NCBI RefSeq assembly: GCF_042445055.1
Contig: NZ_CP170339.1
Coordinates: forward strand, 1,240,001 to 1,304,000
From: Falsihalocynthiibacter sp042445055
GTDB lineage: Bacteria > Pseudomonadota > Alphaproteobacteria > Rhodobacterales > Rhodobacteraceae
Direction of reading: 5' to 3'
Length of the DNA: 64,000 nt
This document shows, one piece after another, positions 32,976-42,006 of the stretch (position 1 is the first letter of the stretch; the number at the start of each line of letters is the position of its first letter). Below the pieces are notes generated by a model. The model was not told the DNA's origin and did no database searches. It was given only the letters and a program-made list of their open reading frames with translations. A program made the position numbers and the translations under genes.

Positions 32976-33868
32976 CGGCCGGCCTCCCTTTGTTTTTGCT
33001 CGTTGCGCTGGAACAGCACGATCGGAACGATAAGAAGCAAGAGCAGGATCGTTGCTACCGCAGATGCAACGGGCCAGTCACGGTTCGAGAAGAACTCTTC
33101 CCAGAGGACCTTACCGATCATCAGCGTTTCCGAACCACCCAAGAGCGACGGAATTACAAACTCTCCGAGTGCTGGAATGAAAACGAGGAAACAGCCTGCG
33201 ACGACACCTGGTTTGGAGAGTGGAACGGTTACGGCCCAGAACGCCGAGGTGCGTGTACAGCCAAGGTCCTCGGCCGCTTCGAGGAGTGTTCCGTCCATCT
33301 TCTCAAGTGCAGAGTAGATCGGCAGAACCATGAACGGCAGATACGTATAGACAATGCCGATATAGACCGCTGTGTTCGTGTTCAAAATCTCCAATGGCTC
33401 GGAAATCAGGCCAGTCCATAGCAGCAGTTGGTTCAGGAACCCTTCGGTCGAAAGAATGCCCATCCACGCGTAGACGCGGATCAGAAAGCTTGTCCAGAAC
33501 GGCAGAATGATCAGAAGCATCAAGCTCGGACGCCATTCATCGGGAGCCTTGGCCATACTATAGGCAATAGGAAACCCGACCATGAGCGTCAGAAGCGTGG
33601 AAATTAGAGCGATTTGCAGGCTAGAAAGATATGCTTTCCAGTAAAGATCATCTTGCGTCAGGAACCAGTAGTTTTCAAAGTCGAGCTCCTTGATGAACGC
33701 AACAAATCCGTTCCAGCCTTCAGAAATATCCAGCGTTGGCGTGTAGGGTGGAATCGAAAGCGCAATATCCGAAAGCGAAATCTTGAAGACAATCGCAAAC
33801 GGAATAAGGAACAGCACCAAGAGCCACGCAAAAGGTACACCAATCAGGAATAAGCGAGATAGTTTCAT
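32972..33868 (-). CDS. potH: Putrescine ABC transporter permease PotH
   Basis: 298 aa PotB/PotH-type permease with six helices and the EAA loop LLEAAEDLGCTRTSAFWAVTV near residue 200. The start at 33868 (MKLSRLFLIGVPFAW) has TTAGGAGACGG upstream; a longer reading to 33937 would overlap potG and lacks family similarity. It overlaps potI by 4 bases and follows potG by 8 bases. Confidence 0.9.
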   Translation of the reverse strand: MKLSRLFLIGVPFAWLLVLFLIPFAIVFKISLSDIALSIPPYTPTLDISEGWNGFVAFIKELDFENYWFLTQDDLYWKAYLSSLQIALISTLLTLMVGFPIAYSMAKAPDEWRPSLMLLIILPFWTSFLIRVYAWMGILSTEGFLNQLLLWTGLISEPLEILNTNTAVYIGIVYTYLPFMVLPIYSALEKMDGTLLEAAEDLGCTRTSAFWAVTVPLSKPGVVAGCFLVFIPALGEFVIPSLLGGSETLMIGKVLWEEFFSNRDWPVASAVATILLLLLIVPIVLFQRNEQKQREAGR

Positions 33869-33876
33869 GCCGTCTC

Positions 33877-35007
33877 CTAACGCTGTAGCACAATGCCGGC
33901 GGTGTCCGTCCACGAGAGCCAGACCTTGTCTTTCCACGTGATATTGCGGCGCGCGATGCGGCGGTTGTTGGCTGTTTGCGCTTTGATGAGAGTGCCGTTC
34001 TCAAGACGAACGTAATAGGTCGAGATATTCCCGAGGTACGCGATATCCTCGACGTGGCCCTGAACGCGGTTATGGCGATCTGTTGGATCTTCGGTTGCAA
34101 TGGCGACCTTTTCGGGGCGGATTGCAAAAGCTGCCGAGGCACCCTTGTCGATTCCGGACCCAGCAAGTGCGCGGATGCTCGGCTGACCTTCGGCCCAGCT
34201 TAGCTCGGCCTCATCGTTTTCGAGGCGGGCGACTGTGCCTTCGATGATGTTCACGTCACCGATGAAGTCGGCCACATACACCGAGTTTGGAGCTTCGTAG
34301 ACGCGATCGGGTGTGTCGACCTGAATAAGGTTACCGTGGTCCATCACGGCGATGCGGCTGGCCATTGTCATGGCTTCTTCTTGGTCATGGGTCACGATCA
34401 CGAATGTCGTGCCCGTTTTTTCCTGAATGTCCATCAGTTCGAACTGGGTTTCCTGACGGAGCTTCTTGTCGAGAGCGCCGAGCGGCTCGTCGAGAAGGAG
34501 CAGTTTTGGCGCTTTGGCCAAGGCCCGTGCAAGGGCGACGCGTTGACGCTGACCACCAGAAAGTTGATGCGGTTTGCGTTTCGCGAATTTTTGAAGCTGT
34601 ACCAAGCGCAGCATTTCTTCGACACGGCCGTCGATTTCGGACTTGGGCATGTCAGATCGTTTCAGGCCAAATGCAAGGTTATCCGCAACGGTGAGGTGCG
34701 GAAACAGTGCGTAGGATTGGAACATCATATTCACCGCGCGCTTGTTTGCGGGGATGCCCTTCATGTTCTGGCCGTCGATTGTGATGGTGCCTTCGCTGAC
34801 CTCTTCAAACCCTCCGAGCATACGCATCAAGGTGGTCTTGCCGCATCCGGATGGCCCAAGGAGCGCAAAAAACTCTCTTGGATAGATCGACAGGTTCATC
34901 TTCTCGATAGCGGTGAAGGTGCCATAGCGCTTGGTTACATTATCAAATGTGATCAGCGGCTTGGCGTTCGGATCTGCCCAAGGGGCAAAAGTAGTGTTCT
35001 GGTTCAT
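33877..35007 (-). CDS. potG: Putrescine ABC transporter ATP-binding protein PotG
   Basis: 376 aa. It has Walker A GPSGCGKTT, signature LSGGQRQR and Walker B LLLLDEPLGALDKKLR, then a C-terminal TOBE domain (AFAIRPEKVAI near residue 290). The N-terminal ITFDNVTKRYGTFTAIEKMNL is as in PotG. The start at ATG 35007 follows GGAAAG; an in-frame ATG 18 bases upstream lacks a spaced ribosome-binding site. A stem-loop lies between it and potF. Confidence 0.9.
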   Translation of the reverse strand: MNQNTTFAPWADPNAKPLITFDNVTKRYGTFTAIEKMNLSIYPREFFALLGPSGCGKTTLMRMLGGFEEVSEGTITIDGQNMKGIPANKRAVNMMFQSYALFPHLTVADNLAFGLKRSDMPKSEIDGRVEEMLRLVQLQKFAKRKPHQLSGGQRQRVALARALAKAPKLLLLDEPLGALDKKLRQETQFELMDIQEKTGTTFVIVTHDQEEAMTMASRIAVMDHGNLIQVDTPDRVYEAPNSVYVADFIGDVNIIEGTVARLENDEAELSWAEGQPSIRALAGSGIDKGASAAFAIRPEKVAIATEDPTDRHNRVQGHVEDIAYLGNISTYYVRLENGTLIKAQTANNRRIARRNITWKDKVWLSWTDTAGIVLQR

Positions 35008-35026
35008 GTGGTCTTTCCAAAGCAAT

Positions 35027-35050
35027 CGCCCGAGCCGTTAAGCTCGGGCG
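35027..35050 (-). terminator. Intercistronic stem-loop between potF and potG
   Basis: Arms CGCCCGAGC (35027-35035) and GCTCGGGCG (35042-35050) form a perfect 9-bp stem with a 6-base loop. In the direction of potFGHI transcription the following bases (ATTGCTTTGG) are only mildly T-rich, so it is likely an attenuator or mRNA stabiliser favouring potF. Confidence 0.65.
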
Positions 35051-35064
35051 GGTTTTGATGCAAA

Positions 35065-36144
35065 TTAGGTTCCAGATTTAACCTTGGTCCAAAGACGCGT
35101 CACAACGCGTTGGACTTTTGCCGGGTAGGGCGATTTGGTGTAAAGGTTGTTCAGCGTTTCCTCATCTGGGTAAATCGCTGTGTCACCAATCACGTCCTCA
35201 AGCAGAAACTCCTGGCTCGCTTTGTTACCATTCGCATAGTAAACATAGTTAGAGGCCGCAGCCATGTTCTCGGCATCCATGATGAAGTTCAAGAATGCGT
35301 GCGCGCCTTCTGGGTTAGGAGCGTCTACAGGGATCGCCATCTGGTCGAACCACATGAGTGAGCCTTCAGCGAATGCGTTATAGGCGATGTTTACGCCGTT
35401 GTCCGCTTCGTCTGCACGATCACGCGCTTGAAGGATGTCACCAGACCAACCAACTGCAACACAGATGTCGCCGTTTGCCAGTGCGTTGATGTATTCGGAG
35501 CTGTGGAACTTCTTGATGTATGGACGCACCGCAAGAAGTGTGTCCTCAGCCTTTTGAATGATCTCGGGATCATTGCTGTCGGGATCTTCGCCGAGGAACT
35601 TCAGTGTCATCGGGATGATCTCGGTAGGTGCATCAAGGAAGTATACACCACAGCTTGCGAGCTTTTCCATGTTCTCTGGCTTAAGCACGAGGTCCAAGCT
35701 GCTCAATGGCGCATCATCGCCCAGAACTTCTGTTACCTTGTCAACGTTAATGCCGAGGCCGGTGCTGCCCCACATGTAGTTGATCGAGTATTCGTTTCCG
35801 GGGTCGTATTGCGCGGTGCGCTCCTCGACCATATCCCACATGTTCGAGATGTTCGGGAGTTTCGATTTGTCCAACTTCTGGAACGCGCCCGCTTGAACTT
35901 GACGCTGAAGGAAGTCAGCGGTCGGCACAACAACGTCATAGCCAGAGTCGCCAGTCAGCATTTTTGTCTCGAGCACTTCGTTGCTGTCGAACACGTCGTA
36001 GATGAGCTTGATGCCCGTTTCTTGTTCGAACGCGCTTAGCAGTTCTTCGTCGATATAATCAGACCAGTTATAGACGCGAACTTCTTGGGCGCTGGCCGCT
36101 GTCGCAGCGATGCTCATCGCGACCGTGATGGGTATTATTTTCAT
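35065..36144 (-). CDS. potF: Putrescine-binding periplasmic protein PotF
   Basis: 359 aa with a signal peptide (MKIIPITVAMSIAATAASAQ). It has the PotF/PotD-type opening VRVYNWSDYIDEELLSAFEQ and the binding-site regions VPTADFLQRQ, MWGSTGLGIN and VGWSGDILQARDRA. It binds putrescine (or a close polyamine) in the periplasm for PotGHI. The start at 36144 has TTGGAGG; the open frame upstream to 36369 runs through the divergent promoter and into the GntR gene and is not coding. It is divergent from the GntR regulator at 36250. Confidence 0.92.
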   Translation of the reverse strand: MKIIPITVAMSIAATAASAQEVRVYNWSDYIDEELLSAFEQETGIKLIYDVFDSNEVLETKMLTGDSGYDVVVPTADFLQRQVQAGAFQKLDKSKLPNISNMWDMVEERTAQYDPGNEYSINYMWGSTGLGINVDKVTEVLGDDAPLSSLDLVLKPENMEKLASCGVYFLDAPTEIIPMTLKFLGEDPDSNDPEIIQKAEDTLLAVRPYIKKFHSSEYINALANGDICVAVGWSGDILQARDRADEADNGVNIAYNAFAEGSLMWFDQMAIPVDAPNPEGAHAFLNFIMDAENMAAASNYVYYANGNKASQEFLLEDVIGDTAIYPDEETLNNLYTKSPYPAKVQRVVTRLWTKVKSGT

Positions 36145-36171
36145 TTCAACCTCCAAGTATGTTCTGAATAA

Positions 36172-36181
36172 TTTGATCAAA
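36172..36181. promoter_or_regulatory. TTTGATCAAA palindrome, putative GntR operator (potF/GntR divergent region)
   Basis: A perfect 10-bp palindrome TTTGATCAAA lies 27 bases upstream of the potF start and 68 bases before the GntR start. A related TGATCAAA occurs at 36900-36907, between the GntR gene and puuA. The repetition at both promoter-proximal sites suggests an operator of the intervening GntR protein (inference). Confidence 0.45.
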
Positions 36182-36184
36182 AGT

Positions 36185-36214
36185 TTGACAATTGCAACAA
36201 ATTTCGTAAAAAAT
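36185..36214 (+). promoter_or_regulatory. Candidate promoter of the GntR-puuA-puuB operon
   Basis: TTGACA (36185-36190) is a perfect -35 box. AAAAAT (36209-36214), 18 bases later, matches four of six -10 positions. It points toward the GntR gene starting at 36250 and overlaps the edge of the TTTGATCAAA site. Confidence 0.35.
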
Positions 36215-36249
36215 GTGAAACGAGACCGAAGTTGCTGGTAGAAAAAATA

Positions 36250-36894
36250 ATGACCGAAACGAGAAAAATCCCAGAGCATCAGGCCGTTTACGAGCGTTTG
36301 CGCGATATGATTTTGCTTGGGCGTTTCGCGCCCGGACAGCCGCTTACGATCATGGGCCTCTCTGAGCATCTGGGCGTTGGCATGACGCCGGTGCGCGAAG
36401 CAATTCGACGTCTAACCGCCGAAAATGCCCTTGGAACACTGGGGAATCGTCGTGTTGTTGTGCCGGAACTTGATGCTCAGAATTTGCGAGACATTTATTT
36501 TTTGCGTCTAAAAGTTGAGCCGGAGCTTACGAGTAGGGCGATAAAACGCATAAATAAAAGGCATATTGCTAACTTGCGCGAAATCGATCATGAAATCGAT
36601 ACGGCAATCAACTCAGGTGACGTCGAGACATATCTAGAGCGGAATAACCGCTTTCACTTTCAGATCTACGCACTGGCGAAAGCCCCGGTGCTCTTCCGAG
36701 TCGCATTGGCACTTTGGGTGCAAGTGGGGCCGAGCCTACGTGTTAACTGTGGGCGGTACGGTACGGCGAATCTACCAGATAAACACTCCGAGCTCCTAAA
36801 CGCTCTGGAAAACTCAGACCATGAAGCGGCCTCATTGGCCATGCGCGGCGACTTGGAGCAGAGCTTGTCTTTGGCAACCGCCGCACTAAACTAA
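36250..36894 (+). CDS. GntR-family (FadR/FCD) regulator of the putrescine genes
   Basis: 214 aa. The N-terminal winged helix contains QAVYERLRDMILLGRFAPGQ and LSEHLGVGMTPVREAIRRLTAE, followed by an FCD helical ligand domain with the metal-type residues of NRFHFQIYALA. It is divergent from potF and 35 bases upstream of puuA, so it most likely controls both in response to a polyamine-pathway metabolite (inference). The start at ATG 36250 has only a weak AGAAAAA ribosome-binding site; TTG 36232 is an alternative. A paralogue lies at 41202-41909. Confidence 0.82.
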   Translation: MTETRKIPEHQAVYERLRDMILLGRFAPGQPLTIMGLSEHLGVGMTPVREAIRRLTAENALGTLGNRRVVVPELDAQNLRDIYFLRLKVEPELTSRAIKRINKRHIANLREIDHEIDTAINSGDVETYLERNNRFHFQIYALAKAPVLFRVALALWVQVGPSLRVNCGRYGTANLPDKHSELLNALENSDHEAASLAMRGDLEQSLSLATAALN

Positions 36895-36929
36895 AAATAT
36901 GATCAAATGATCTCATAAGGAAGCATCAC

Positions 36930-38318
36930 GTGGCAAAACGAAAAAAAACTAAGAAACCCGAATCGTGGGTGGATGCGCTGCCGAGTGCATTCTTGGATTA
37001 TCTGGATGACCAGACCTTAGATGAGGTCGAATGCATCATTCCAGATCTCGTGGGGACGTCGCGCGGTAAAGCAATGCCGGCGAATAAATTCACGCCCGAA
37101 GAAACACTCTATCTTCCGATTTCTCTCTTCTACCAGACGATCTCTGGCGAATACGTCGATATGGAAATCGAGAACCAATGGCTTGAGCGCGACATCCTGC
37201 TTGTGCCGGATATGTCTACGGCTTCTGCTGCGCCTTGGGCAGGAGAGCCGACCTTGCAGGTTATCTGTGACATGAAAACGCGTGCGGGCGAGGACCTCGA
37301 GATTGCGCCGCGTAACGTGTTGCGGAACATCTTGGCCAAGTATGATGAGCTTGGATTAAGTCCCGTCGTGGCGCCAGAGCTTGAGTTTTATCTGGCTAAA
37401 CCGAACGTAGATCCAAACGAACCCATCGAGCCTCCAATCGGACGGACAGGCCGCAAGAGTGTGGGGCGTCAGGTGTTCTCGATGTCGGCTGTGGACGAAT
37501 ACGGCCCCGTCATCGACACGATCTATGACTACGCCGAGGAGCAAGGCCTTCAGATTGATACCGTGATCCAAGAGGGCGGTGCTGGTCAGATTGAAATCAA
37601 CCTACAGCACGGCAACCCGCTTCAACTCGCGGATCAGGTGTTCTACTTCAAGCGCACAATCCGTGAAGCCGCGCTCAAAAACGGTGTGTTCGCAACCTTT
37701 ATGGCCAAGCCGATCCGCGACGAGCCAGGAAGTGCAATGCACCTTCACCAGTCGATTGTCGACAAAAAGACAGGTCAGAACATCTTCTCGAACAAGGATG
37801 GTTCGCCGTCGGATAAGTTCTATCACTTCTTGGGTGGCTCGCAGAAATACCTGATGCAGGCGGTGCCTTTGCTGGCCCCCTATATCAACTCGTATCGTCG
37901 CATCACTGTAGATGGTCAAAGCGCACCTGCCAACGTGGAGTGGGCCGCTGACAACCGCACAACGGGTCTGCGGGTTCCGCATTCTCCGCCTTCTGCGCGC
38001 CGCGTCGAGAACCGTGTGATCGGGATGGACTGTAACCCTTATCTCGCGATTGCGGCATCCTTAGCTTGCGGGCTCTTGGGGATGAAGAACAAGATCGAAC
38101 CACGCGCCGAAGCTCGTAACGAGGTGTGGGATACAGAAGACCGCTTGCCACCAAGCTTGAACGCAGCGCTCGACCTGTTCGAAGACGCACCCGAGATTTG
38201 GGATATTCTGGGCAAGGAATTCTGCCAGCTCTATCTCGATATCAAACGTGCCGAGAACGAAGAATATCAGCGTGAAATTTCCCCATGGGAGCGGCAACAT
38301 CTGTTGTTGAACGTTTGA
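36930..38318 (+). CDS. puuA: Glutamine synthetase family, probable gamma-glutamylputrescine synthetase
   Basis: 462 aa class-I/III glutamine-synthetase fold. An N-terminal beta-grasp region (IIPDLVGTSRGKAMPA) precedes the catalytic domain. Motifs include VAPELEFYLA, GAGQIEINLQHGNPLQLADQ (metal and glutamate site), ATFMAKPIRDEPGSAMHLHQS and NRTTGLRVPHSPPSARRVENRV. PuuA joins glutamate to putrescine with ATP. The pot genes upstream and puuB downstream support this. It starts at GTG 36930 behind AAGGAAG. The stop and the puuB start share bases (TGATG). Confidence 0.85.
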   Translation: MAKRKKTKKPESWVDALPSAFLDYLDDQTLDEVECIIPDLVGTSRGKAMPANKFTPEETLYLPISLFYQTISGEYVDMEIENQWLERDILLVPDMSTASAAPWAGEPTLQVICDMKTRAGEDLEIAPRNVLRNILAKYDELGLSPVVAPELEFYLAKPNVDPNEPIEPPIGRTGRKSVGRQVFSMSAVDEYGPVIDTIYDYAEEQGLQIDTVIQEGGAGQIEINLQHGNPLQLADQVFYFKRTIREAALKNGVFATFMAKPIRDEPGSAMHLHQSIVDKKTGQNIFSNKDGSPSDKFYHFLGGSQKYLMQAVPLLAPYINSYRRITVDGQSAPANVEWAADNRTTGLRVPHSPPSARRVENRVIGMDCNPYLAIAASLACGLLGMKNKIEPRAEARNEVWDTEDRLPPSLNAALDLFEDAPEIWDILGKEFCQLYLDIKRAENEEYQREISPWERQHLLLNV

Positions 38319-39619
38319 TGGATCTTCTGACTGCGAATGATGTGGCGGGTAAATACCCGCCATCTTACTATGCCAATGCGGCGGAGCACCTCTCGGCGTT
38401 CCCCGCGGCAGCCGGTGAAATCTCTTGCGATGTCTGTGTTATCGGCGGTGGCTTTACGGGGCTATCGACGGCGCTTCATCTTGCACAGCGCGGATATGAC
38501 GTGAGGCTTGTTGAGGCACAGCGTGTCGGGTTCGGCGCCTCCGGTCGTAACGGTGGGCAGGTCGGGCAGGGTCAGCGCCTTGACCAAGATGAGCTAGAGT
38601 CCAAATTCGGCGTGGAGCGCGCCAAGGAACTCTGGACGATTGGTACGCAAGCCGTTGAATTGGTTCGTGATCTTGCGGCCTCTGATATGGTGCACGCTGA
38701 TTTCCATCCGGGGATCGTTCACGCGGATCATCGTGCGCGTTATGTGTCGCACAGCCGCTCCTATGCTGAGAAACTGAATGCGGAATATGATTATCCGCAT
38801 GTCCGTTTCCTCCCACAGGAAGAAATCCGCGAAATCGTTAAGTCAGACGCGTATTTCGGCGGTACGTTGGACACCCGCTCGGGCCATATTGATCCGCTTC
38901 AATTGGCTCTTGGGCTGGCGCGTATGGCCGTGGCTGCGGGCGCGAATGTCCATGAGTTAAGCCGCGTCCAAAAGGTCGATCAGGGCGCCAAGGTGCGCGT
39001 TCACACAGATCAAGCAACGATCAAAGCGGATCAGCTTGTACTCGCCTGCAATGGATACATTGGCGATCTGCATAATGACGTTTCGCGTCGGGTGATGCCG
39101 ATCAACAATTATATCGTTGCGACCGAACCTATGACGCCCGAGCAGCAAAAGCAGATCATAAAGGGCAATATTGCCGTTGCGGACTCCAAGTTCGTTGTGA
39201 ACTATTTCAGGTTCAGCGACGACAATCGCTTGCTGTTTGGTGGAACCGAAAGTTACGGTTATCGCTTCCCCAAGGATATTGCGGCACAGGTGCGTAAACC
39301 CTTGGCCGAGATTTTCCCCCAGCTTGCAAATGTGAAAATTGATCACGCATGGGGCGGCACACTTGGTATTACCATGAACCGTTTGCCGCACTACGAACGC
39401 TATGCAGGGAATATCCTATCTATGTCGGGGTTCTCGGGGTCTGGCGTTGCGCTCGGGACGCTCTCGGGGCAGATCGCAGCAGAGGCAATCGCGGGACAGT
39501 CCGAACGCTTCGATGCGATGGCCAACATCCCGACGCCGCGTTTCCCGGGTGGAAAGATGATGCAGCATCCACTCTTGGTTCTGGCGATGCTCTGGTATTC
39601 TCTGCGAGACAAACTCTGA
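38318..39619 (+). CDS. puuB: FAD-dependent oxidoreductase, probable gamma-glutamylputrescine oxidase
   Basis: 433 aa DAO-type flavoprotein. It has the FAD-binding motif VCVIGGGFTGLSTALHLAQRG (split at residues 34-54), FGASGRNGGQVGQGQR near residue 74 and a C-terminal FAD contact SGFSGSGVALGTLSGQI. The order and sequence match PuuB, which oxidises gamma-glutamylputrescine to the aldehyde, forming ammonia and H2O2. The start at 38318 overlaps the puuA stop; the frame extends upstream to 38285 inside puuA. Two paralogues are at 43332 and 49060. A strong bidirectional terminator follows. Confidence 0.85.
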   Translation: MDLLTANDVAGKYPPSYYANAAEHLSAFPAAAGEISCDVCVIGGGFTGLSTALHLAQRGYDVRLVEAQRVGFGASGRNGGQVGQGQRLDQDELESKFGVERAKELWTIGTQAVELVRDLAASDMVHADFHPGIVHADHRARYVSHSRSYAEKLNAEYDYPHVRFLPQEEIREIVKSDAYFGGTLDTRSGHIDPLQLALGLARMAVAAGANVHELSRVQKVDQGAKVRVHTDQATIKADQLVLACNGYIGDLHNDVSRRVMPINNYIVATEPMTPEQQKQIIKGNIAVADSKFVVNYFRFSDDNRLLFGGTESYGYRFPKDIAAQVRKPLAEIFPQLANVKIDHAWGGTLGITMNRLPHYERYAGNILSMSGFSGSGVALGTLSGQIAAEAIAGQSERFDAMANIPTPRFPGGKMMQHPLLVLAMLWYSLRDKL

Positions 39620-39627
39620 AAATAGAA

Positions 39628-39655
39628 GGGCCGCGAAATTCAAGTTTCGCGGCCC
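39628..39655. terminator. Bidirectional terminator between puuB and puuC
   Basis: Arms GGGCCGCGAAA (39628-39638) and TTTCGCGGCCC (39645-39655) pair perfectly over 11 bp with a 6-base loop. TTATT follows on the plus strand and TTCTATTTT on the minus strand. It serves both convergent genes within a 43-base gap. Confidence 0.9.
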
Positions 39656-39662
39656 TTATTCG

Positions 39663-41156
39663 TTATAGCTTAATCCACGTCGCCTTTAGCTCAACGTATT
39701 TATCAAGCGCATGAAGCGACTTGTCGCGACCAATGCCCGACTGCTTGTAGCCGCCAAATGGCGTTGTCATGTCATCGGCATCGTAGCAGTTCACATAGAC
39801 CATACCCGCCCGAAGCTGCGCTGACATTTTGTGAGCAGTCGAGAGATCATCCGTCCACACCGCCGACGCAAGGCCGTATGGGCTGTCGTTTGCAACTTTG
39901 ATCGCTTCGTCTTGGTCCTTGACGGGGATAACGGAAACCATTGGGCCAAAGATCTCTTCTTGAGCGACGCGCATATCGTTGCGCACATTGTCAAAGATCG
40001 TAGGCTCGACATAGCTTCCGCCTGTTTCTTCGCGCGCCTTTTTGCCGCCGATGGCGACATCCGCGCCATCCGCGCGGGCGGCGTCAACAAATCCAAGCAC
40101 GCGTTCGGCGTGGCGGGCATCGACGAGGGCACCCATGGATGTGGCGGGATCGAGCGGATCGTTTGGAGCGTAGTCTTTGGCGACTTCTTTCAGGGTCTCG
40201 ACAACCTCGTCGTGAACGGATTCCTCAACGATCAGACGGCTCGGGCAGGTACACATTTCGCCCTGATTGAACCATGCCGAATTTGCCGATGTGCGCGCTG
40301 CATGCGCAGTGTCGCGATAGCTCTTGAGGATGATGTTCGGGCTTTTGCCGCCGAGTTCGAGGCCGATTTTCTTGAGGTTCGATTGCGCGGCATATTCCAT
40401 GAAGAATTTGCCAACCTGCGTTGAGCCCGTAAAGAACAGCCCGTCGATATCCATGTGAAGGCCAAGCGCGCGCCCAACATCAGGGCCAAGGCCAGTTACG
40501 ACATTGAACACACCTTCTGGCACGCCCGCTTCGAGAGCGAGTTCCGCAAGGCGGATAGCCGTAAGCGAGGACTGCTCGGCAGGTTTAAGAATAACCGAGT
40601 TCCCCATCGCGAGCGCAGGCGCGACTTTCCATGTTGCCATCAACATCGGGAAGTTCCACGGAACAACTGCGGCGACAACACCGAGAGGCTCTTTGGTAAC
40701 CATTGCGAGGTAATCTTTGCCTGTTGGGGCAACTTCGTCATAAACTTTGTCCAGCGCTTCGCCGTAATAGCTAAAGCAGTTCGCAACGGCCCGCACATCC
40801 ACGGATAAGCTGTCCGAAATCGGCTTGCCCATGTCCAGCGTTTCCAGCAATGCCAGCTCGTCACGGTTTTCGCGGATCAGGTCGCCCAAACGTTGGAGGA
40901 CTGCCTTGCGTGCGGATGGCGGTTGGTGCGACCAACGTCCATCATCAAATGCTGTGCGCGCGCTGATGACTGCGGCATCCACGTCCTCTTGCGCCATAAG
41001 CGGAACATCCGCCAAATGCGCGCCGTCAATCGGACTATGCGAGGCGAAAGTCTTGCCAGATTTTGCAAGCGTGGCTGCGCCACCGATAATGCCGTGAGCG
41101 CGGATTTTAAGGGATTTGGCCGCGGCGTGCCAATCCATAGTCGTTGGTTTGTTCAT
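39663..41156 (-). CDS. puuC: Aldehyde dehydrogenase, probable gamma-glutamyl-gamma-aminobutyraldehyde dehydrogenase
   Basis: 497 aa NAD(P)-dependent ALDH. It has the PuuC-like N-terminus and VPWNFPMLMATWKVAPALAMGN near residue 165, then the catalytic glutamate in LELGGKSPNI. The nucleophile cysteine lies in FNQGEMCTCPSR (first Cys, near residue 300). It oxidises the aldehyde made by PuuB to gamma-glutamyl-GABA. The start at 41156 has AAGAGG. It lies downstream of the GntR gene at 41202 on the same strand, with 45 bases between, so the two are probably co-transcribed. Confidence 0.87.
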   Translation of the reverse strand: MNKPTTMDWHAAAKSLKIRAHGIIGGAATLAKSGKTFASHSPIDGAHLADVPLMAQEDVDAAVISARTAFDDGRWSHQPPSARKAVLQRLGDLIRENRDELALLETLDMGKPISDSLSVDVRAVANCFSYYGEALDKVYDEVAPTGKDYLAMVTKEPLGVVAAVVPWNFPMLMATWKVAPALAMGNSVILKPAEQSSLTAIRLAELALEAGVPEGVFNVVTGLGPDVGRALGLHMDIDGLFFTGSTQVGKFFMEYAAQSNLKKIGLELGGKSPNIILKSYRDTAHAARTSANSAWFNQGEMCTCPSRLIVEESVHDEVVETLKEVAKDYAPNDPLDPATSMGALVDARHAERVLGFVDAARADGADVAIGGKKAREETGGSYVEPTIFDNVRNDMRVAQEEIFGPMVSVIPVKDQDEAIKVANDSPYGLASAVWTDDLSTAHKMSAQLRAGMVYVNCYDADDMTTPFGGYKQSGIGRDKSLHALDKYVELKATWIKL

Positions 41157-41201
41157 TGTTGCCTCTTAGTTGGTTGCGCTGGCGATCACGCCTGGCGCTG
41201 A

Positions 41202-41909
41202 TTAGTTTTCGCGCGCTTGGATTGCATCGCGACCTGCGGCTGCGACACCGTCCTCGATATCTTTGCGGATGGCGGCAACGAGGGCGTCCTCGTCGCGGTT
41301 GTCGAGAGCTGTCAGAATTTCTTTGTGGCGGTCAATTTGATAAAATGACCCAAGTTCCGAGATGACTTCGCGTTGAAATGGTCCAAGTTGGAGCCAGATG
41401 CTTTCCACGAGCGGCATCGAGATTTGATCTGGATTCGCACAGTACAAGCGATGGTGAAAATCATGGTTGAGCGCCGTGAGGGTGTCGTAGTTATGTGAGG
41501 CGAGGGCCTCGTCCATCGCGGTGTCGATTGCGCGCATCTCGTCGATAAGAACGCCCGATACATAAGGAAGCGCGCGCGCGGCGGCGTGGCATTCCAGTGT
41601 GATACGCGTGGCAACCAGATCCTCAAAGCGCCCCTCTGTCATCGGAGGGATAAGCATTCTCCGGTTGTCTTGTGCCACGATTGCGGACTCGGAATTCAGC
41701 CGACGCAGAGCTTCGCGGATCGGGGTCGGACTGAAATCAAGCTGTTCGGCAAGGCCGCGCATCGTGAGTGACGCACCTGTCGGGATCGCGCCCATCATGA
41801 TTGCGCTGCGAAGGCGCGCATAGACGTATTCCTGACTCGTCAGGTCGCCCTCATTGTCTATTTCGGGGATGGAATAACTCATCAGATGTCTGGTGTCTGT
41901 TGCATGCAT
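41202..41909 (-). CDS. GntR-family (FCD) regulator, putrescine region
   Basis: 235 aa from ATG 41909. The winged helix has QEYVYARLRSAIMMGAIPTG and LAEQLDFSPTPIREALRRLNSE; the FCD domain contains LNHDFHHRLY with probable metal-binding His and Asp. It is paralogous to the regulator at 36250. It is divergent from the puuA2 operon and leads the transcript into puuC, so it likely governs both. The start is uncertain: GTG 41933, ATG 41909 and ATG 41882 are all possible and none has a strong ribosome-binding site. Confidence 0.8.
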   Translation of the reverse strand: MHATDTRHLMSYSIPEIDNEGDLTSQEYVYARLRSAIMMGAIPTGASLTMRGLAEQLDFSPTPIREALRRLNSESAIVAQDNRRMLIPPMTEGRFEDLVATRITLECHAAARALPYVSGVLIDEMRAIDTAMDEALASHNYDTLTALNHDFHHRLYCANPDQISMPLVESIWLQLGPFQREVISELGSFYQIDRHKEILTALDNRDEDALVAAIRKDIEDGVAAAGRDAIQAREN

Positions 41910-41925
41910 TTTTCTTAAGCGAGCG

Positions 41926-41941
41926 ATTGACACTTGTCAAT
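41926..41941. promoter_or_regulatory. ATTGACA-CT-TGTCAAT dyad, putative GntR operator
   Basis: Perfect 7-base inverted arms ATTGACA (41926-41932) and TGTCAAT (41935-41941) around CT, just upstream of the GntR start. On the minus strand the second arm provides a perfect TTGACA -35 box, so a bound dimer would block the regulator's own promoter. This compact dyad has the size usual for GntR/FCD sites. Confidence 0.55.
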
Positions 41942-42006
41942 AACGCTATCACAAGTTACAAAACGATATCACATTTTGACAGCTTTGATAGCTGAGGAGA
42001 ATCCCC

